Notes under the pieces: model-generated | Databases searched by the model: none | What the model was told of the DNA's origin: nothing | What the model saw: only the letters and a program-made list of their open reading frames with translations | Shown here: positions 7,793 through 16,742 of the stretch, one piece after another | Numbering within the stretch: position 1 is the first letter of the stretch | Layout: every line of letters begins with the position of its first letter | Source of the DNA: HXMU1420-2 sp034670145 | GTDB lineage: Bacteria > Pseudomonadota > Alphaproteobacteria > Rhodobacterales > Rhodobacteraceae | Direction: 5' to 3' | Length of the DNA: 64,000 bases | Assembly (NCBI GenBank): GCA_034670145.1 | Contig: JAXMOA010000007.1 | Coordinates: 1 to 64,000, forward strand | Program-made: the position numbers and the translations under genes

Positions 7793-8584
7793 ATGCACCT
7801 CGACCGCCTGATCACAACCCTCGAAACCGTCGCCAGCGCCGGGCGGCCGGTCTCTGCCACACAGGTGCAACAGGCCTCGGGCCTGCCGCGCCCAACCTGC
7901 TATCGCCTCCTGGCCAGCCTCGCAGAACACCGCCTCCTCGACGAACCAGAGCCGGGCCGCTACCGCGTCGGGCAACGCATCATGCGCCTGGCCCTGCTGG
8001 GCCAGACCGACGAACAGGCCAGCCGCGCCGCAGCCCCGATCCTGAGCGAGGCCGCCGACCACTTTGGAGAGGCCGTGTTCCTCTCGCGCTACCGCAATCA
8101 GGGGGTCGAGATCATCCACGTCGAAACCCCGCGCGAACCGGGCCGCTCCTTCATGCATCCGGGGCTGGGCGTGCGCCCGATGCATGCCTGCTCCTGCGCC
8201 AAGGTGATCGCCGCCTTCGCCGATGACACCGCCCGCGCCGAGATGCTGTCCACCCTGCGCGCCGCCCCGCCCACAGATCCCCCGTCCACAAATCCCCTGC
8301 GCCGCTACACGCCGCACACAAAACAAACCTATCAGGCCCTGGCAGCAGAGTTTGACGGCATCCGCAGCAATGGCTTTGCAGAATGTGTTCAGGAAATAGA
8401 GCTGGGCGTCTGCTCGGTCGCCGCCCCCGTGCGCATCGGCGCTCTGGGGCCCACGTTCAGCCTCGGCGCCACCGGCCCCCTGCGCCGCTTCACCCAAAAA
8501 CGCCGCGCGCAAATCGGGTCAGAGCTTTGCAGCCTCGCTGACAAACTCTCTGTGTCCCTGATGCCCGACGCGGGCGCGTCCTAG
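7793..8584 (+). CDS. IclR-family transcriptional regulator
   Basis: The 263-residue protein has an N-terminal winged helix-turn-helix (LDRLITTLETVASAGRPVSA, then SGLPRPTCYRLLASL). The larger IclR effector domain follows, with a conserved RPMHACSCAKVIAA segment and GFAECVQEIELGVCSVAAPV. It is divergent from mtoX across an 82-base gap holding a palindrome, so it probably controls the methanethiol-oxidase unit. I chose ATG 7793 because it places the helix-turn-helix at the usual distance from the N-terminus; the longer frame upstream runs through the mtoX promoter. Family is certain; the effector, perhaps a C1-sulfur compound or thioester, is a guess. Confidence 0.87.
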   Translation: MHLDRLITTLETVASAGRPVSATQVQQASGLPRPTCYRLLASLAEHRLLDEPEPGRYRVGQRIMRLALLGQTDEQASRAAAPILSEAADHFGEAVFLSRYRNQGVEIIHVETPREPGRSFMHPGLGVRPMHACSCAKVIAAFADDTARAEMLSTLRAAPPTDPPSTNPLRRYTPHTKQTYQALAAEFDGIRSNGFAECVQEIELGVCSVAAPVRIGALGPTFSLGATGPLRRFTQKRRAQIGSELCSLADKLSVSLMPDAGAS

Positions 8585-8617
8585 GTGTATATGTAATAAT
8601 ATCAACGGCTTGACCAC

Positions 8618-8635
8618 ATGTCCCAGCTGGGACAT
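8618..8635. repeat. Dispersed 18-bp palindrome, copy 1
   Basis: ATGTCCCAGCTGGGACAT is a perfect 18-base palindrome between the convergent IclR and Fe-ADH genes. Near-identical copies occur at 41056-41073 and 63980-63997, each at a gene 3' end. It may act as a bidirectional hairpin terminator or as a protein-binding site. Confidence 0.75.
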
Positions 8636-8663
8636 CCCCCCGTGATCCGCCAGCGGGCCCCGT

Positions 8664-9845
8664 TTACCGGGCGCCCGCAATCGCCTCTTCGATCAAAACC
8701 CGGATCTCCGCCACATCCGCAGACCTCGGATTCGTCCCCGCAGCCTGATCCAGAATCGCCTTCTCCGCGATCCGCTGCGCACATTCCGCCGGCACCCCGA
8801 TTTCGGCCAGAGACCGCGGAATCCCGATCTCGTCCAGCACCTGCTCCACCCGCGCAATAAACCCCTCGACCGAGCGGTCCTCCAGCCCCATCGCCTCGGC
8901 CATCCGCAGGACCTTGCCCTCCATCCCGGGCAGGTTGAACCGCAGCACAACCGGCAGCACAATCGCATTCGTCAGCCCATGCTGGGTGTTATACTCGGCC
9001 CCCACCATGTGAGAGATCGCATGCACCATCCCAAGCCCCTGATAGAACGCAATCCCCGCCAGACAGGACCCCACCAGCATCCCGCCCCGCGCGGCCATAT
9101 TATCGGGTTCGCGCACCGCCACCGGCAGCCAGCGCGCCACCAGATTCAATCCCTCCAACGCCAGCCCGTCACACAGAGGGTGAAACCCCGGCACCAGATA
9201 GGCCTCAATCGCGTGGGTCATCGCATCCGCCCCGGTCCAGGCGGTCAGATTGGCCGGCAAACCAACCGTCAGCGCCGGGTCCAGCAAGGCCAGAGAGGGC
9301 CGCAGATCCGGGTGCCAGACACAGAACTTCATGCCCTTGCCCACATGCGTGACCATCGCCGTGCTTTCCGTCTCGGCCCCGGTGCCGGCGGTGGTCGGAA
9401 TCGTGATCAGCTTGGGAAACCCGGCCTCGATGCGGGGCGAGTCCTGTTCGAACTCAAAGGCCCACAGATCCACGTCATGAGTCGCCGTCAGACAGATCGA
9501 CTTGGCCCCATCCATCGCGCTGCCACCGCCAATCCCGATCACCGCGTCATGGCCCCCGGCCCGAAACGCCGCCCGCCCGGCCCCAATCTCGTCATCCCTC
9601 GGATTGGGCGAAATCTCGGAAAACACGGCACAGCCCAACCCGGCGGCGGTCAGATACCCCTGCAAATCCTCGACAAACGGCAAACCGACGCTGCCCCGGT
9701 CGGTCACGATCAGCGGGTTCGACAGTCCCATCGCATCACAGCGCGCCCCGATCTCGGCCAAACGGCCCGGCCCATAGGCAATCGGCACCGGAAAATGCCA
9801 ATCCTGCGGCGTCAGGATCTCGGCCTCTGAATTCGTTTCCAACAT
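8664..9845 (-). CDS. Iron-containing alcohol dehydrogenase
   Basis: The 393-residue protein is a group III Fe-ADH. It has GIGGGSAMDGAKSI (dinucleotide binding), TIPTTAGTGAETES, and the metal-binding region TGADAMTHAIEAYL followed by GMVHAISHMVGAEYNTQHG. Such enzymes interconvert alcohols or hydroxyacids and carbonyls with NAD(P)H. Its ATG overlaps the stop of the molybdopterin oxidoreductase by one base (TGATG), so the two are translationally coupled and form the end of a five-gene unit with an ABC importer. The substrate is unknown. It may oxidise or reduce a carbonyl released from the imported compound. Confidence 0.9.
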   Translation of the reverse strand: MLETNSEAEILTPQDWHFPVPIAYGPGRLAEIGARCDAMGLSNPLIVTDRGSVGLPFVEDLQGYLTAAGLGCAVFSEISPNPRDDEIGAGRAAFRAGGHDAVIGIGGGSAMDGAKSICLTATHDVDLWAFEFEQDSPRIEAGFPKLITIPTTAGTGAETESTAMVTHVGKGMKFCVWHPDLRPSLALLDPALTVGLPANLTAWTGADAMTHAIEAYLVPGFHPLCDGLALEGLNLVARWLPVAVREPDNMAARGGMLVGSCLAGIAFYQGLGMVHAISHMVGAEYNTQHGLTNAIVLPVVLRFNLPGMEGKVLRMAEAMGLEDRSVEGFIARVEQVLDEIGIPRSLAEIGVPAECAQRIAEKAILDQAAGTNPRSADVAEIRVLIEEAIAGAR

Positions 9846-12163
9846 CAACCGTCCTCTCGATCCAAAATCACCGGCGGCTCATGCGCCGTTACAGGCGGAG
9901 GTGTCCCCTCAAACCGCGCGACATCCACCAGACAGGTATGCGCCGTCGGTCCCTGTCCCAGCCGAGAGGTCCCCTGATCCCGCGTCAACACGTTCGGATT
10001 GCCGTGTTTGCACAGGCCCTCCTGCGCCGCATCCGGGTCATACCAGGCCCCGGTGCTCATCTGCACCACACCCGGCCGCACATTCGCATCCAAAACCGCC
10101 CCGCCCAAACAGGCCCCGCGCCCGTTGAACACCCGCACGATATCGCCCGCCGCAATCCCCCGCGCAGCCGCATCCTCAGGGTGCATCTGCACCGGCTCGC
10201 GCCCCCCGATCTTGGCCGACTTGCAATAGGTCCCGTGATCCAGCTGCGAATGCAGCTTTTCCTTCGGCTGGTTCGAGATCAGATGCAAAGGCCATTGCCG
10301 CCCGGCCTGACCCAACCACTCATAAGGCTCCATCCAAACCGGATGCCCGGGGCAATCGTCATAGCCAAACCCGGCCACCGTCTGCGAAAAGATCTCGATC
10401 CGCCCGCTTGGCGTGGCCAGCGGATGCGCTTGCGGATCGCGCCGAAAATCCTGCAACATCACGATCGGCTCCACCGGATCGTCAACCTTGAACCAGCCCA
10501 GTTCCAGAAACCGGTCATAATCCGGCATCTCGATCCCCTGCGCGGCGGCACGGCTCTGGGTCTCGTCATAGATCCAACGCTGCCAGTCCGCCTGCGACCG
10601 TCCTTGGGTAAACGCCGCATCCAGCTCCATCGCGGCGGCGATGCCCCGGAAAATCTCGAAATCATCGCGCGCCTCGCCAAAAGGCTCGGTCAGTTTGGAC
10701 ATCGAAACCACATGCGAATCCTTGGGGGTCAGCGCGATATCCTGACGCTCCAGCGTGGTGGTGCAGGGCAGCACGATATCGGCATGTTTCGCCATCGCGT
10801 TCCAGCACCACTCGTTCACGATCACCGTGTCCGGCTTTTGCCAGGCCTCGCGCATCCGGTTCAAATCCTGATGGTGATGAAACGGATTGCCCCCGGCCCA
10901 ATAGACCAGCCGAATATCCGGATAGGTATACTCCGTCCCGTCAAACTCAAAGGTTTCGCCGGGCCGCAACAACAGATCGCTGATCCGCGCCACCGGAATG
11001 AAACTCTCAATCGGGTTTTGCAACTGTGGCACCGCCGCGCCGGGCAAAATCGTATGCCGATGGCCGATGTAGTTCATCGCACTATAGCCAAAGCCAAACC
11101 CGCCCCCCGGCAGGCCGATCTGCCCCAGCATCGAGGCCAACAGGATCGCCGCCCAAAACGGCTGTTCCCCGTGATCCTGCCGCGTCAACGACCAGCTGAC
11201 CGAGATCATGGTCCGCTCTGCCGCCATCCGCCGCGCCAGAACGCGCAGGGTCTCGGCCGGAATCTCGGTGATGTCAGCGGCCCATTCCACCGTTTTGGGC
11301 ACCCCGTCTGTCTCTCCCAGCAGATAGGGCAGGAACTGCTCGAATCCGACGGTATAGCGATCCAGGAAATCCTGATCATGCAGCCCTTCGGTAAACAGCG
11401 TATGCGCCAGACCCAGCAGAATCGCCACATCCGTATTGGGCCGCGCCGCCAGCCAGGTGCCGCCGACCTGGTCCAGCAGATCCGATTTCAGCGGGCCGAC
11501 ATTGACAAAATCAATGCCCGCCTCTGCCGCCTCGCGCAGCCCGTCGCGCTGCACATGCCGCCCGGTGCCCCCTTGCGAGATCTGCCCGTTCTTCAACGGC
11601 ACCCCCCCGAAACACACCATCAGCTGGGTATTGCCTCGGATCGAATCCCAACTGGTGCAACTGTCCAGATAGGCCCGGTAACTGCCCAGAATATGCGGCA
11701 CCATCGCCTCGGCGGCGGCAAAGCTATAGGTGAACTTCGACCGGGTATAGCCACCGGCCACATTCAGGAACCGATGCAGCTGGCTTTGCGCATGGTGAAA
11801 CCGCCCGGCGCTGGCCCAGCCATAAGAGCCGCCATAGATCGCCTGGTTGCCATGCGCCTGACGTACCCGGTTCAGCTCATCCGCAACCAGCCGGTTGGCC
11901 TCTTCCCAGCTGACCTGCACAAACGGCTCCTTGCCGCGCAGATCCGGGCGGCTGCCGGGCCCATGCTCCAGCCAGCTCTTGCGCACCATGGGCGCGCTGA
12001 TCCGCGTCGGCCCGTCCTGCACGTCGATGATGCCCGCAGCGATGGGCGAAGGGTCCGAATCCTGCTCGAACGGCAGCAATTCCTGCACCCGACCATTCGA
12101 GACCCGCGCCCTGTATGTTCCATAATGAGAACTCGTCAGCGGCAGGTCCTGATGTTTGGTCAT
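9845..12163 (-). CDS. Molybdopterin S/N-oxide reductase, BisC/TorA/DMSO-reductase type
   Basis: The 772-residue protein is of the type III DMSO reductase family, which reduces N-oxides and S-oxides at a bis-MGD molybdenum centre. The segment SKFTYSFAAAEAMVPHILG around residue 147 matches the YS-containing ligand loop of DMSO and TMAO reductases, so Ser147 is the likely Mo ligand. YWAGGNPFHHHQDLNR and IVNEWCWNAMAKHADIVLPC are cofactor-binding motifs. There is no Fe-S cysteine motif and no Tat signal, which points to a cytoplasmic enzyme like BisC. The start at 12163 overlaps the permease stop (TAATG). The substrate is probably what the ABC system imports, for example an amine or sulfonium oxide, but this is inference. 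Confidence 0.85.
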   Translation of the reverse strand: MTKHQDLPLTSSHYGTYRARVSNGRVQELLPFEQDSDPSPIAAGIIDVQDGPTRISAPMVRKSWLEHGPGSRPDLRGKEPFVQVSWEEANRLVADELNRVRQAHGNQAIYGGSYGWASAGRFHHAQSQLHRFLNVAGGYTRSKFTYSFAAAEAMVPHILGSYRAYLDSCTSWDSIRGNTQLMVCFGGVPLKNGQISQGGTGRHVQRDGLREAAEAGIDFVNVGPLKSDLLDQVGGTWLAARPNTDVAILLGLAHTLFTEGLHDQDFLDRYTVGFEQFLPYLLGETDGVPKTVEWAADITEIPAETLRVLARRMAAERTMISVSWSLTRQDHGEQPFWAAILLASMLGQIGLPGGGFGFGYSAMNYIGHRHTILPGAAVPQLQNPIESFIPVARISDLLLRPGETFEFDGTEYTYPDIRLVYWAGGNPFHHHQDLNRMREAWQKPDTVIVNEWCWNAMAKHADIVLPCTTTLERQDIALTPKDSHVVSMSKLTEPFGEARDDFEIFRGIAAAMELDAAFTQGRSQADWQRWIYDETQSRAAAQGIEMPDYDRFLELGWFKVDDPVEPIVMLQDFRRDPQAHPLATPSGRIEIFSQTVAGFGYDDCPGHPVWMEPYEWLGQAGRQWPLHLISNQPKEKLHSQLDHGTYCKSAKIGGREPVQMHPEDAAARGIAAGDIVRVFNGRGACLGGAVLDANVRPGVVQMSTGAWYDPDAAQEGLCKHGNPNVLTRDQGTSRLGQGPTAHTCLVDVARFEGTPPPVTAHEPPVILDREDG

Positions 12164-14247
12164 TACGTGGTCATCCCCAATTCTTCCTGGCGGCGACGTG
12201 TCCACGCCTTGGTCATCCGGTCGGTGATAATCGCAATGATTGCCATGCCGATACCAGCCACCATTCCGACACCGAAATCACCGTCGCCCAGGCCAATATA
12301 GACAATCTGCTCCAAACCACTGGTGCCCACAAGGGCCGCAATGACCAACATCGCAATCCCGTACATGATTGTCTGATTCAGCCCCAGCATCATCACCGGC
12401 AAAGCCAGCGGAATCTTGACCTGCCACAGCATCTGACGCCGGGTTGCCCCCATCATCTGCGCCGCCTCGATCACCGTATCAGGCAGGTTGCGCAGCCCGT
12501 GCTCGCCATAGCGAATGGCCGGAACAATGGCATAGGCAATGATCGCCAGCAGCGCCGTGAACTCTCCGATCCGGAACACCATGACAAACGGGATCAGGAT
12601 CACAAACAGCGGCATCGTCTGCAATGTATCGTTGAACGGGCGGATGATCGCGCTCACCGTTTCGTTCTCGGCCGCCCAGATCCCCAGCGCCGTGCCCAGC
12701 ACAAAGGAAATCAACACCGCAATCCCGCACAGATAAACCGACAGCATCGCCTCGGGCCAGATCCCCGTCACCACAATGAACAACAGCCCCAGCGCCGTCC
12801 CAATCGCCAGCCCGCGACCCCCCAGGGTCCAGCCGGTCAACGTCGCAATCACGATCAGCGCAGGCCAGGGCAGGCCCGTCAGCCCAAAGAACAGCAAAAT
12901 ACCCAGCAACGCCACACCAACCCCGGCCTGCATACTCCACCGCCAGGCCGCGCCCGCCGACAAGGCCACCACCGCAATCGCGTAAATCACCTTATGCGTC
13001 GTGGTCAGCGCAAACCCCCAGGTAAACGGGCTCACCGCATTTTCAAACCCGATCTTGGTGGGCAGCATGACAAAGAAAAAGGCAAAGTTCTTGATCGACT
13101 CGATCTGAGCGCGGAAATTCGCAACCACATAGGTCAGCGCATCGTTCATCGCCTCGGCAGGGCTCCACTGCCAGGCTTTCGGCCACTCCGACAAAGCCGG
13201 CACAACCAGCGAAACGATGGTGAACAGCACCGCCCCCACCACGGCAATCACCCAATAGCGATAGCGCTGAAACAGGGTCCGATCCTGCGGGTCATAGTCC
13301 CCCGACCGCTCGGCCAGACCCACGGTCACCCGGTCAATCACCATCGCCATCAGCGCAATCACCAGACCCGCCAACAGGCTTTGCCCAAACTGCGCCTTGC
13401 GGATCGTCGACAAAACCTCCCAGCCGATATCAGCCGTGCCGCCAATGATCGACGCAATGATCACCATGCTCAAAGAGGCCATGGTCGCCTGATTGACCCC
13501 CAACAGCAACTGACGCCGCGCCGACGGCACGCGCACCTGCCAAAACAGCTGCTGCCGTGTGGCACCTGACATCAACCCGCTTTCGATGATTTCGGGCGAA
13601 ACCGCCCGCAACCCGATGATCGTATTGCGCACCATCGGCGGGAAAGAATACAGCACACTGGCAATCAGCCCCACAACAGTGCCAAACCCGAACAGCATCA
13701 AAATCGGCAGCAAATAGGCAAAAACCGGAATCGTTTGCAGCACATCCAGCAACGGCATGATCGCCCGCTCGGCCCGGTCCGACAAAAACCCCCAGACCCC
13801 GAACACAAACCCCGTAACAATCGCCATCGGGACCGAGATCGCAACCAGCGCCAGCGTGTTCATACTCTCGACCCAATAGCCGATGATCACCACATAAAGG
13901 ATCGCCAACAGCGAAAAGATCATCAACCGCAGACCCGAGGCCGCATAAGACACCACACAGATCAAAAACGCCGTCGCCGACCAGGGCAGACTGGTCAAAA
14001 CCCAGCGGATTCCCGTCACCGGCCAGTCCAGCAACCAAGAGATCGCGCGAAAAATCCAACCCAGATTGGTGACAAACCAATCCATCATCACGCTCATCCA
14101 ATTGCCAATCGGCAGGATCAGATCCTTGGGATATTTGGCCAGCCAGGTCAGATCGCTCTGCGCCCAGATCAGCACCAGCGTAAAGGCAATAACACCCAGC
14201 CACAGCCACACGGTGGTCCGATTGGCCTGATCCGCTTTGACATCCAT
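12163..14247 (-). CDS. Glycine betaine/TMAO-type ABC permease, tandem fused domains
   Basis: The 694-residue membrane protein contains two BPD_transp_1 permease domains in one chain. Each has the coupling-helix motif: SGLMSGATRQQLFWQVRVPSA near residue 230 and AAQMMGATRRQMLWQVKIPLA near residue 600. Single-domain ProW-type permeases are roughly half this length. A long fused form is known for the marine TMAO importer TmoW, which makes TMAO or another methylated amine a plausible substrate. It sits between the ATPase gene (3-base gap) and the Mo oxidoreductase (TAATG overlap). The fusion is directly visible; the substrate is inferred. Confidence 0.88.
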   Translation of the reverse strand: MDVKADQANRTTVWLWLGVIAFTLVLIWAQSDLTWLAKYPKDLILPIGNWMSVMMDWFVTNLGWIFRAISWLLDWPVTGIRWVLTSLPWSATAFLICVVSYAASGLRLMIFSLLAILYVVIIGYWVESMNTLALVAISVPMAIVTGFVFGVWGFLSDRAERAIMPLLDVLQTIPVFAYLLPILMLFGFGTVVGLIASVLYSFPPMVRNTIIGLRAVSPEIIESGLMSGATRQQLFWQVRVPSARRQLLLGVNQATMASLSMVIIASIIGGTADIGWEVLSTIRKAQFGQSLLAGLVIALMAMVIDRVTVGLAERSGDYDPQDRTLFQRYRYWVIAVVGAVLFTIVSLVVPALSEWPKAWQWSPAEAMNDALTYVVANFRAQIESIKNFAFFFVMLPTKIGFENAVSPFTWGFALTTTHKVIYAIAVVALSAGAAWRWSMQAGVGVALLGILLFFGLTGLPWPALIVIATLTGWTLGGRGLAIGTALGLLFIVVTGIWPEAMLSVYLCGIAVLISFVLGTALGIWAAENETVSAIIRPFNDTLQTMPLFVILIPFVMVFRIGEFTALLAIIAYAIVPAIRYGEHGLRNLPDTVIEAAQMMGATRRQMLWQVKIPLALPVMMLGLNQTIMYGIAMLVIAALVGTSGLEQIVYIGLGDGDFGVGMVAGIGMAIIAIITDRMTKAWTRRRQEELGMTT

Positions 14248-14250
14248 CGC

Positions 14251-15333
14251 TCAGACCTCTTCTGCGGGCGCGGGCAGCTCCATGCCCGTGGTCAGCGCCG
14301 CCGTGAAACTGCGTGCCGTGGCCACACCCAGAACCGCGCCGCTGTCATCCACCACCGCCAGACCATTCGGCTCTGCCGCCAGATCGGGCAGCATGAACTC
14401 CACCAGCTTGTCACTGGATACACGGGGCAGGCCATCCACCGGGCCCGTGGCGGGCTGGGCAATATCCGCCGCCCGCAGGATCCGCTCCCAGGGGACATCC
14501 TGCGTGAATTCTTTGACGTAGTCGTCAACCGGGTTCAAAATCAGATCCACAGGCCGCCCGATCTGCACCACGGCCCCATCCCGCATGATCGCCATCCGGT
14601 CGGCAATCCGCAGCGCCTCCTGAAAATCATGGGTGATGAACACGATGGATTTATGCAGCTGATCCTGAATGCGCAGAAACTCGTCCTGCATCTGCTTGCG
14701 GATCAAAGGGTCCAGCGCCGAAAACGGTTCGTCCAGAAACCAGACATCCGGCTCAACCGCCAGAGAGCGCGCGATTCCAACCCGCTGCTGCTGCCCGCCC
14801 GACAATTGCGGGGGGAAGTTGTTTTCGCGCCCCTGCAAACCGACCAGCTCGATCACCCGCTCGGCCTGGGCATAACGTTCTTTCTCGGGCACGCCCTGCA
14901 ACTTCAGCGGAAAGGCGATATTGTCGATCACATTCAAATGCGGCATCAGGCCAAAGCTTTGAAACACCATGCCCATCTTGTGGCGCCGGATCTCGATCAG
15001 CTCTGCGTCGGTCTTTTTCAACAGGTCTTCACCATCCAGCAGAACCTCTCCCGCCGTCGGTTCGACCAACCGCGACAGGCATCGCACGATGGTCGATTTG
15101 CCCGATCCAGACAAACCCATGATCACAAAAATCTCGCCCGCATGAACGTCAAAACTGACATCCGCATTGGCAACGATATGGTCCTTGTCCCGAATGGTCT
15201 CGGCCAGACCGGTCGGATCGCTGACCTTGCCCTCTTGCCCGGTGAAAAACTGCCCGGGGTCGGCGCCGTAAATCTTCCAGATATTGCGACAGGATAATTT
15301 GACTTCAGCAGTCTCGGCGGTTTGCGATTTCAT
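14251..15333 (-). CDS. Glycine betaine/TMAO-type ABC importer ATPase
   Basis: The 360-residue ATPase has Walker A GLSGSGKST, the signature LSGGQQQRVGIARSLA, Walker B DVWFLDEPFSALDP and a switch His (IVFITHDF). A C-terminal pair of CBS-like segments follows, as in ProV/OpuAA/TmoV, where CBS domains sense ionic strength in osmoregulated members. I chose ATG 15333 because GGAGAG lies just upstream. A hairpin terminator separates it from the upstream binding-protein gene, so ATPase and permease should be made in smaller amounts than the binding protein. It powers uptake of the same ligand as its operon partners. Confidence 0.9.
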   Translation of the reverse strand: MKSQTAETAEVKLSCRNIWKIYGADPGQFFTGQEGKVSDPTGLAETIRDKDHIVANADVSFDVHAGEIFVIMGLSGSGKSTIVRCLSRLVEPTAGEVLLDGEDLLKKTDAELIEIRRHKMGMVFQSFGLMPHLNVIDNIAFPLKLQGVPEKERYAQAERVIELVGLQGRENNFPPQLSGGQQQRVGIARSLAVEPDVWFLDEPFSALDPLIRKQMQDEFLRIQDQLHKSIVFITHDFQEALRIADRMAIMRDGAVVQIGRPVDLILNPVDDYVKEFTQDVPWERILRAADIAQPATGPVDGLPRVSSDKLVEFMLPDLAAEPNGLAVVDDSGAVLGVATARSFTAALTTGMELPAPAEEV

Positions 15334-15492
15334 TTTGCTCTCCAAGAGACGCACCTGTCAGGGCGCCGGCTGGGCCCGGATGCACGCAATGGCCCGGCAT
15401 GGGGGCACAAAACAGAGCGGGCCAGGGACTGGAATCAGGGCCAGAAAACCGGGGCACGGCCAAACGGCAGGCCCCGAAACATTCAAAAACAC

Positions 15493-15529
15493 CAAAAACC
15501 GGGGCGGCACCCGTGTTGTGGGCCGCCCC
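15493..15529 (-). terminator. Attenuating terminator after the binding-protein gene
   Basis: On the minus strand the arms GGGGCGGC / GCCGCCCC pair around a 13-base loop and are followed by GGTTTTTGG. It lies 26 bases past the substrate-binding-protein stop and before the ATPase gene. It should let some transcripts continue while leaving the binding protein in excess. Confidence 0.8.
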
Positions 15530-15555
15530 GATCCTTGTTCAGTGCAACTCTGCGA

Positions 15556-16506
15556 TCACTTGGACGCAGCGTCGATCCAGGGCTGCCAGCGGGCTTCGTT
15601 GTTGTCGACCCATTCGGCCACAACTTCGTCCAGATCGCGACCCTTGTTGTCGACCTCCAGAATACCGGCATTCGCATCGTCATTGGTCAGCGAAATCTGG
15701 TTCATCAAGGCAAACGCGCCTGGCCATTTTTCCTCAAAACCGCCCCAGACGATCTTGTCGATGCTGGCTTGCTGGAACCCGCAGGCCGATGCCCGCTCTT
15801 GCGATTCCTCAACACATTCGCCCTCTGCCGGGTTCCACTCGACCCAGTTCATGTCCAGATCCGCGAACACCCAATGCGGCTGCCAGAACATCATCAGAAT
15901 CGGATCCTGCGCCGCAATGGCTGAATTCAGCTCGGCAATCATCGCGCCTTCACTGCCACCCGGAACCGGCTTGAACGGCATCTCGATGCCTTCCACCAGA
16001 TCCTTGGAGCGTGTGCCCCAGTCCGCAGGATAGGTGATCAGACGCCCGTTGGGAAAGGTATCCGCAGCGGCAAAGGCCTGCGCACAGTCATACAGCGCCT
16101 CATAGCTGGGCAGGCCCGGGCATTTCTCTTCCATGTAAGGCGGATAGATCCAGCCCTCTTTGGGTTCCAGACCCAGCTGGCCCAAAACCACAATGTCGCC
16201 GGTCTCTACCGCTTTGGGATAGATATCGCCGATGTTGTTGGTCCAGACTTCGGGCTGTACATGCAGGTTGCCCTGGGCGATCCCGGCAAACTGCGGCACG
16301 GCTCCGGCGCTGACATATTCAACCGTATACCCCATCTTCGACAGCAAAGCGCCGGTGATCTTGGCCGAAACATGCTGCCCGGTCCAATCGTTCATAACGA
16401 CCTTGATCGGATCGCTGCTTTCCGGAATGTCAGCGGCGCTCACCGCCCCTGCAAATGTCGTCATCGCCAACGCGAAAAGGCCGGCTGTGGTGAAGGATCT
16501 GGTCAT
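15556..16506 (-). CDS. Glycine betaine/TMAO-type ABC substrate-binding protein (OpuAC family)
   Basis: The 316-residue protein starts with a Sec signal peptide ending at AGAVSA before ADIPESSDPI. The mature part has an OpuAC-type fold with many aromatic residues (NDWTGQ, PEVWTNNIGDIYPKA, EGWIYPPYM, MMFWQPHWVF, DMNWVEW) suited to caging a quaternary ammonium or amine-oxide head group. It heads the five-gene unit with ATPase, fused permease, Mo oxidoreductase and Fe-ADH. Its overall layout is like TmoX or ProX; choosing between TMAO, betaine, choline or a sulfonium ligand would need structure or binding data. The 236 bases upstream hold the operon promoter, with no clear box seen. Confidence 0.88.
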   Translation of the reverse strand: MTRSFTTAGLFALAMTTFAGAVSAADIPESSDPIKVVMNDWTGQHVSAKITGALLSKMGYTVEYVSAGAVPQFAGIAQGNLHVQPEVWTNNIGDIYPKAVETGDIVVLGQLGLEPKEGWIYPPYMEEKCPGLPSYEALYDCAQAFAAADTFPNGRLITYPADWGTRSKDLVEGIEMPFKPVPGGSEGAMIAELNSAIAAQDPILMMFWQPHWVFADLDMNWVEWNPAEGECVEESQERASACGFQQASIDKIVWGGFEEKWPGAFALMNQISLTNDDANAGILEVDNKGRDLDEVVAEWVDNNEARWQPWIDAASK

Positions 16507-16742
16507 ATGGCTCCCCTTGAGCAGTTTTTTGATTTATTGTCTCAGATCTTGTACCCGCTCGCAGATCAAAGACCAACGGTTACGACACATTTTATCCTGT
16601 TCGCGACCAATCCCAAAGTTGCCACAACCCGGCAAAGGGCAAGCCGCGCCTCCCGCACCCGGCAAAGACCCGGCACAGCCCGACCGGTGCCGCGACTCCC
16701 ATGGCCCGCAACACGCGGTCGCCCGCAACAAATGCATCCAAA

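Noticed and set aside
9881..12301. 806-codon + strand frame opposite the Mo oxidoreductase
   Set aside because: It is antisense to a gene with clear Mo-enzyme motifs, and its Arg/His/Pro-rich sequence is typical of a high-GC shadow.
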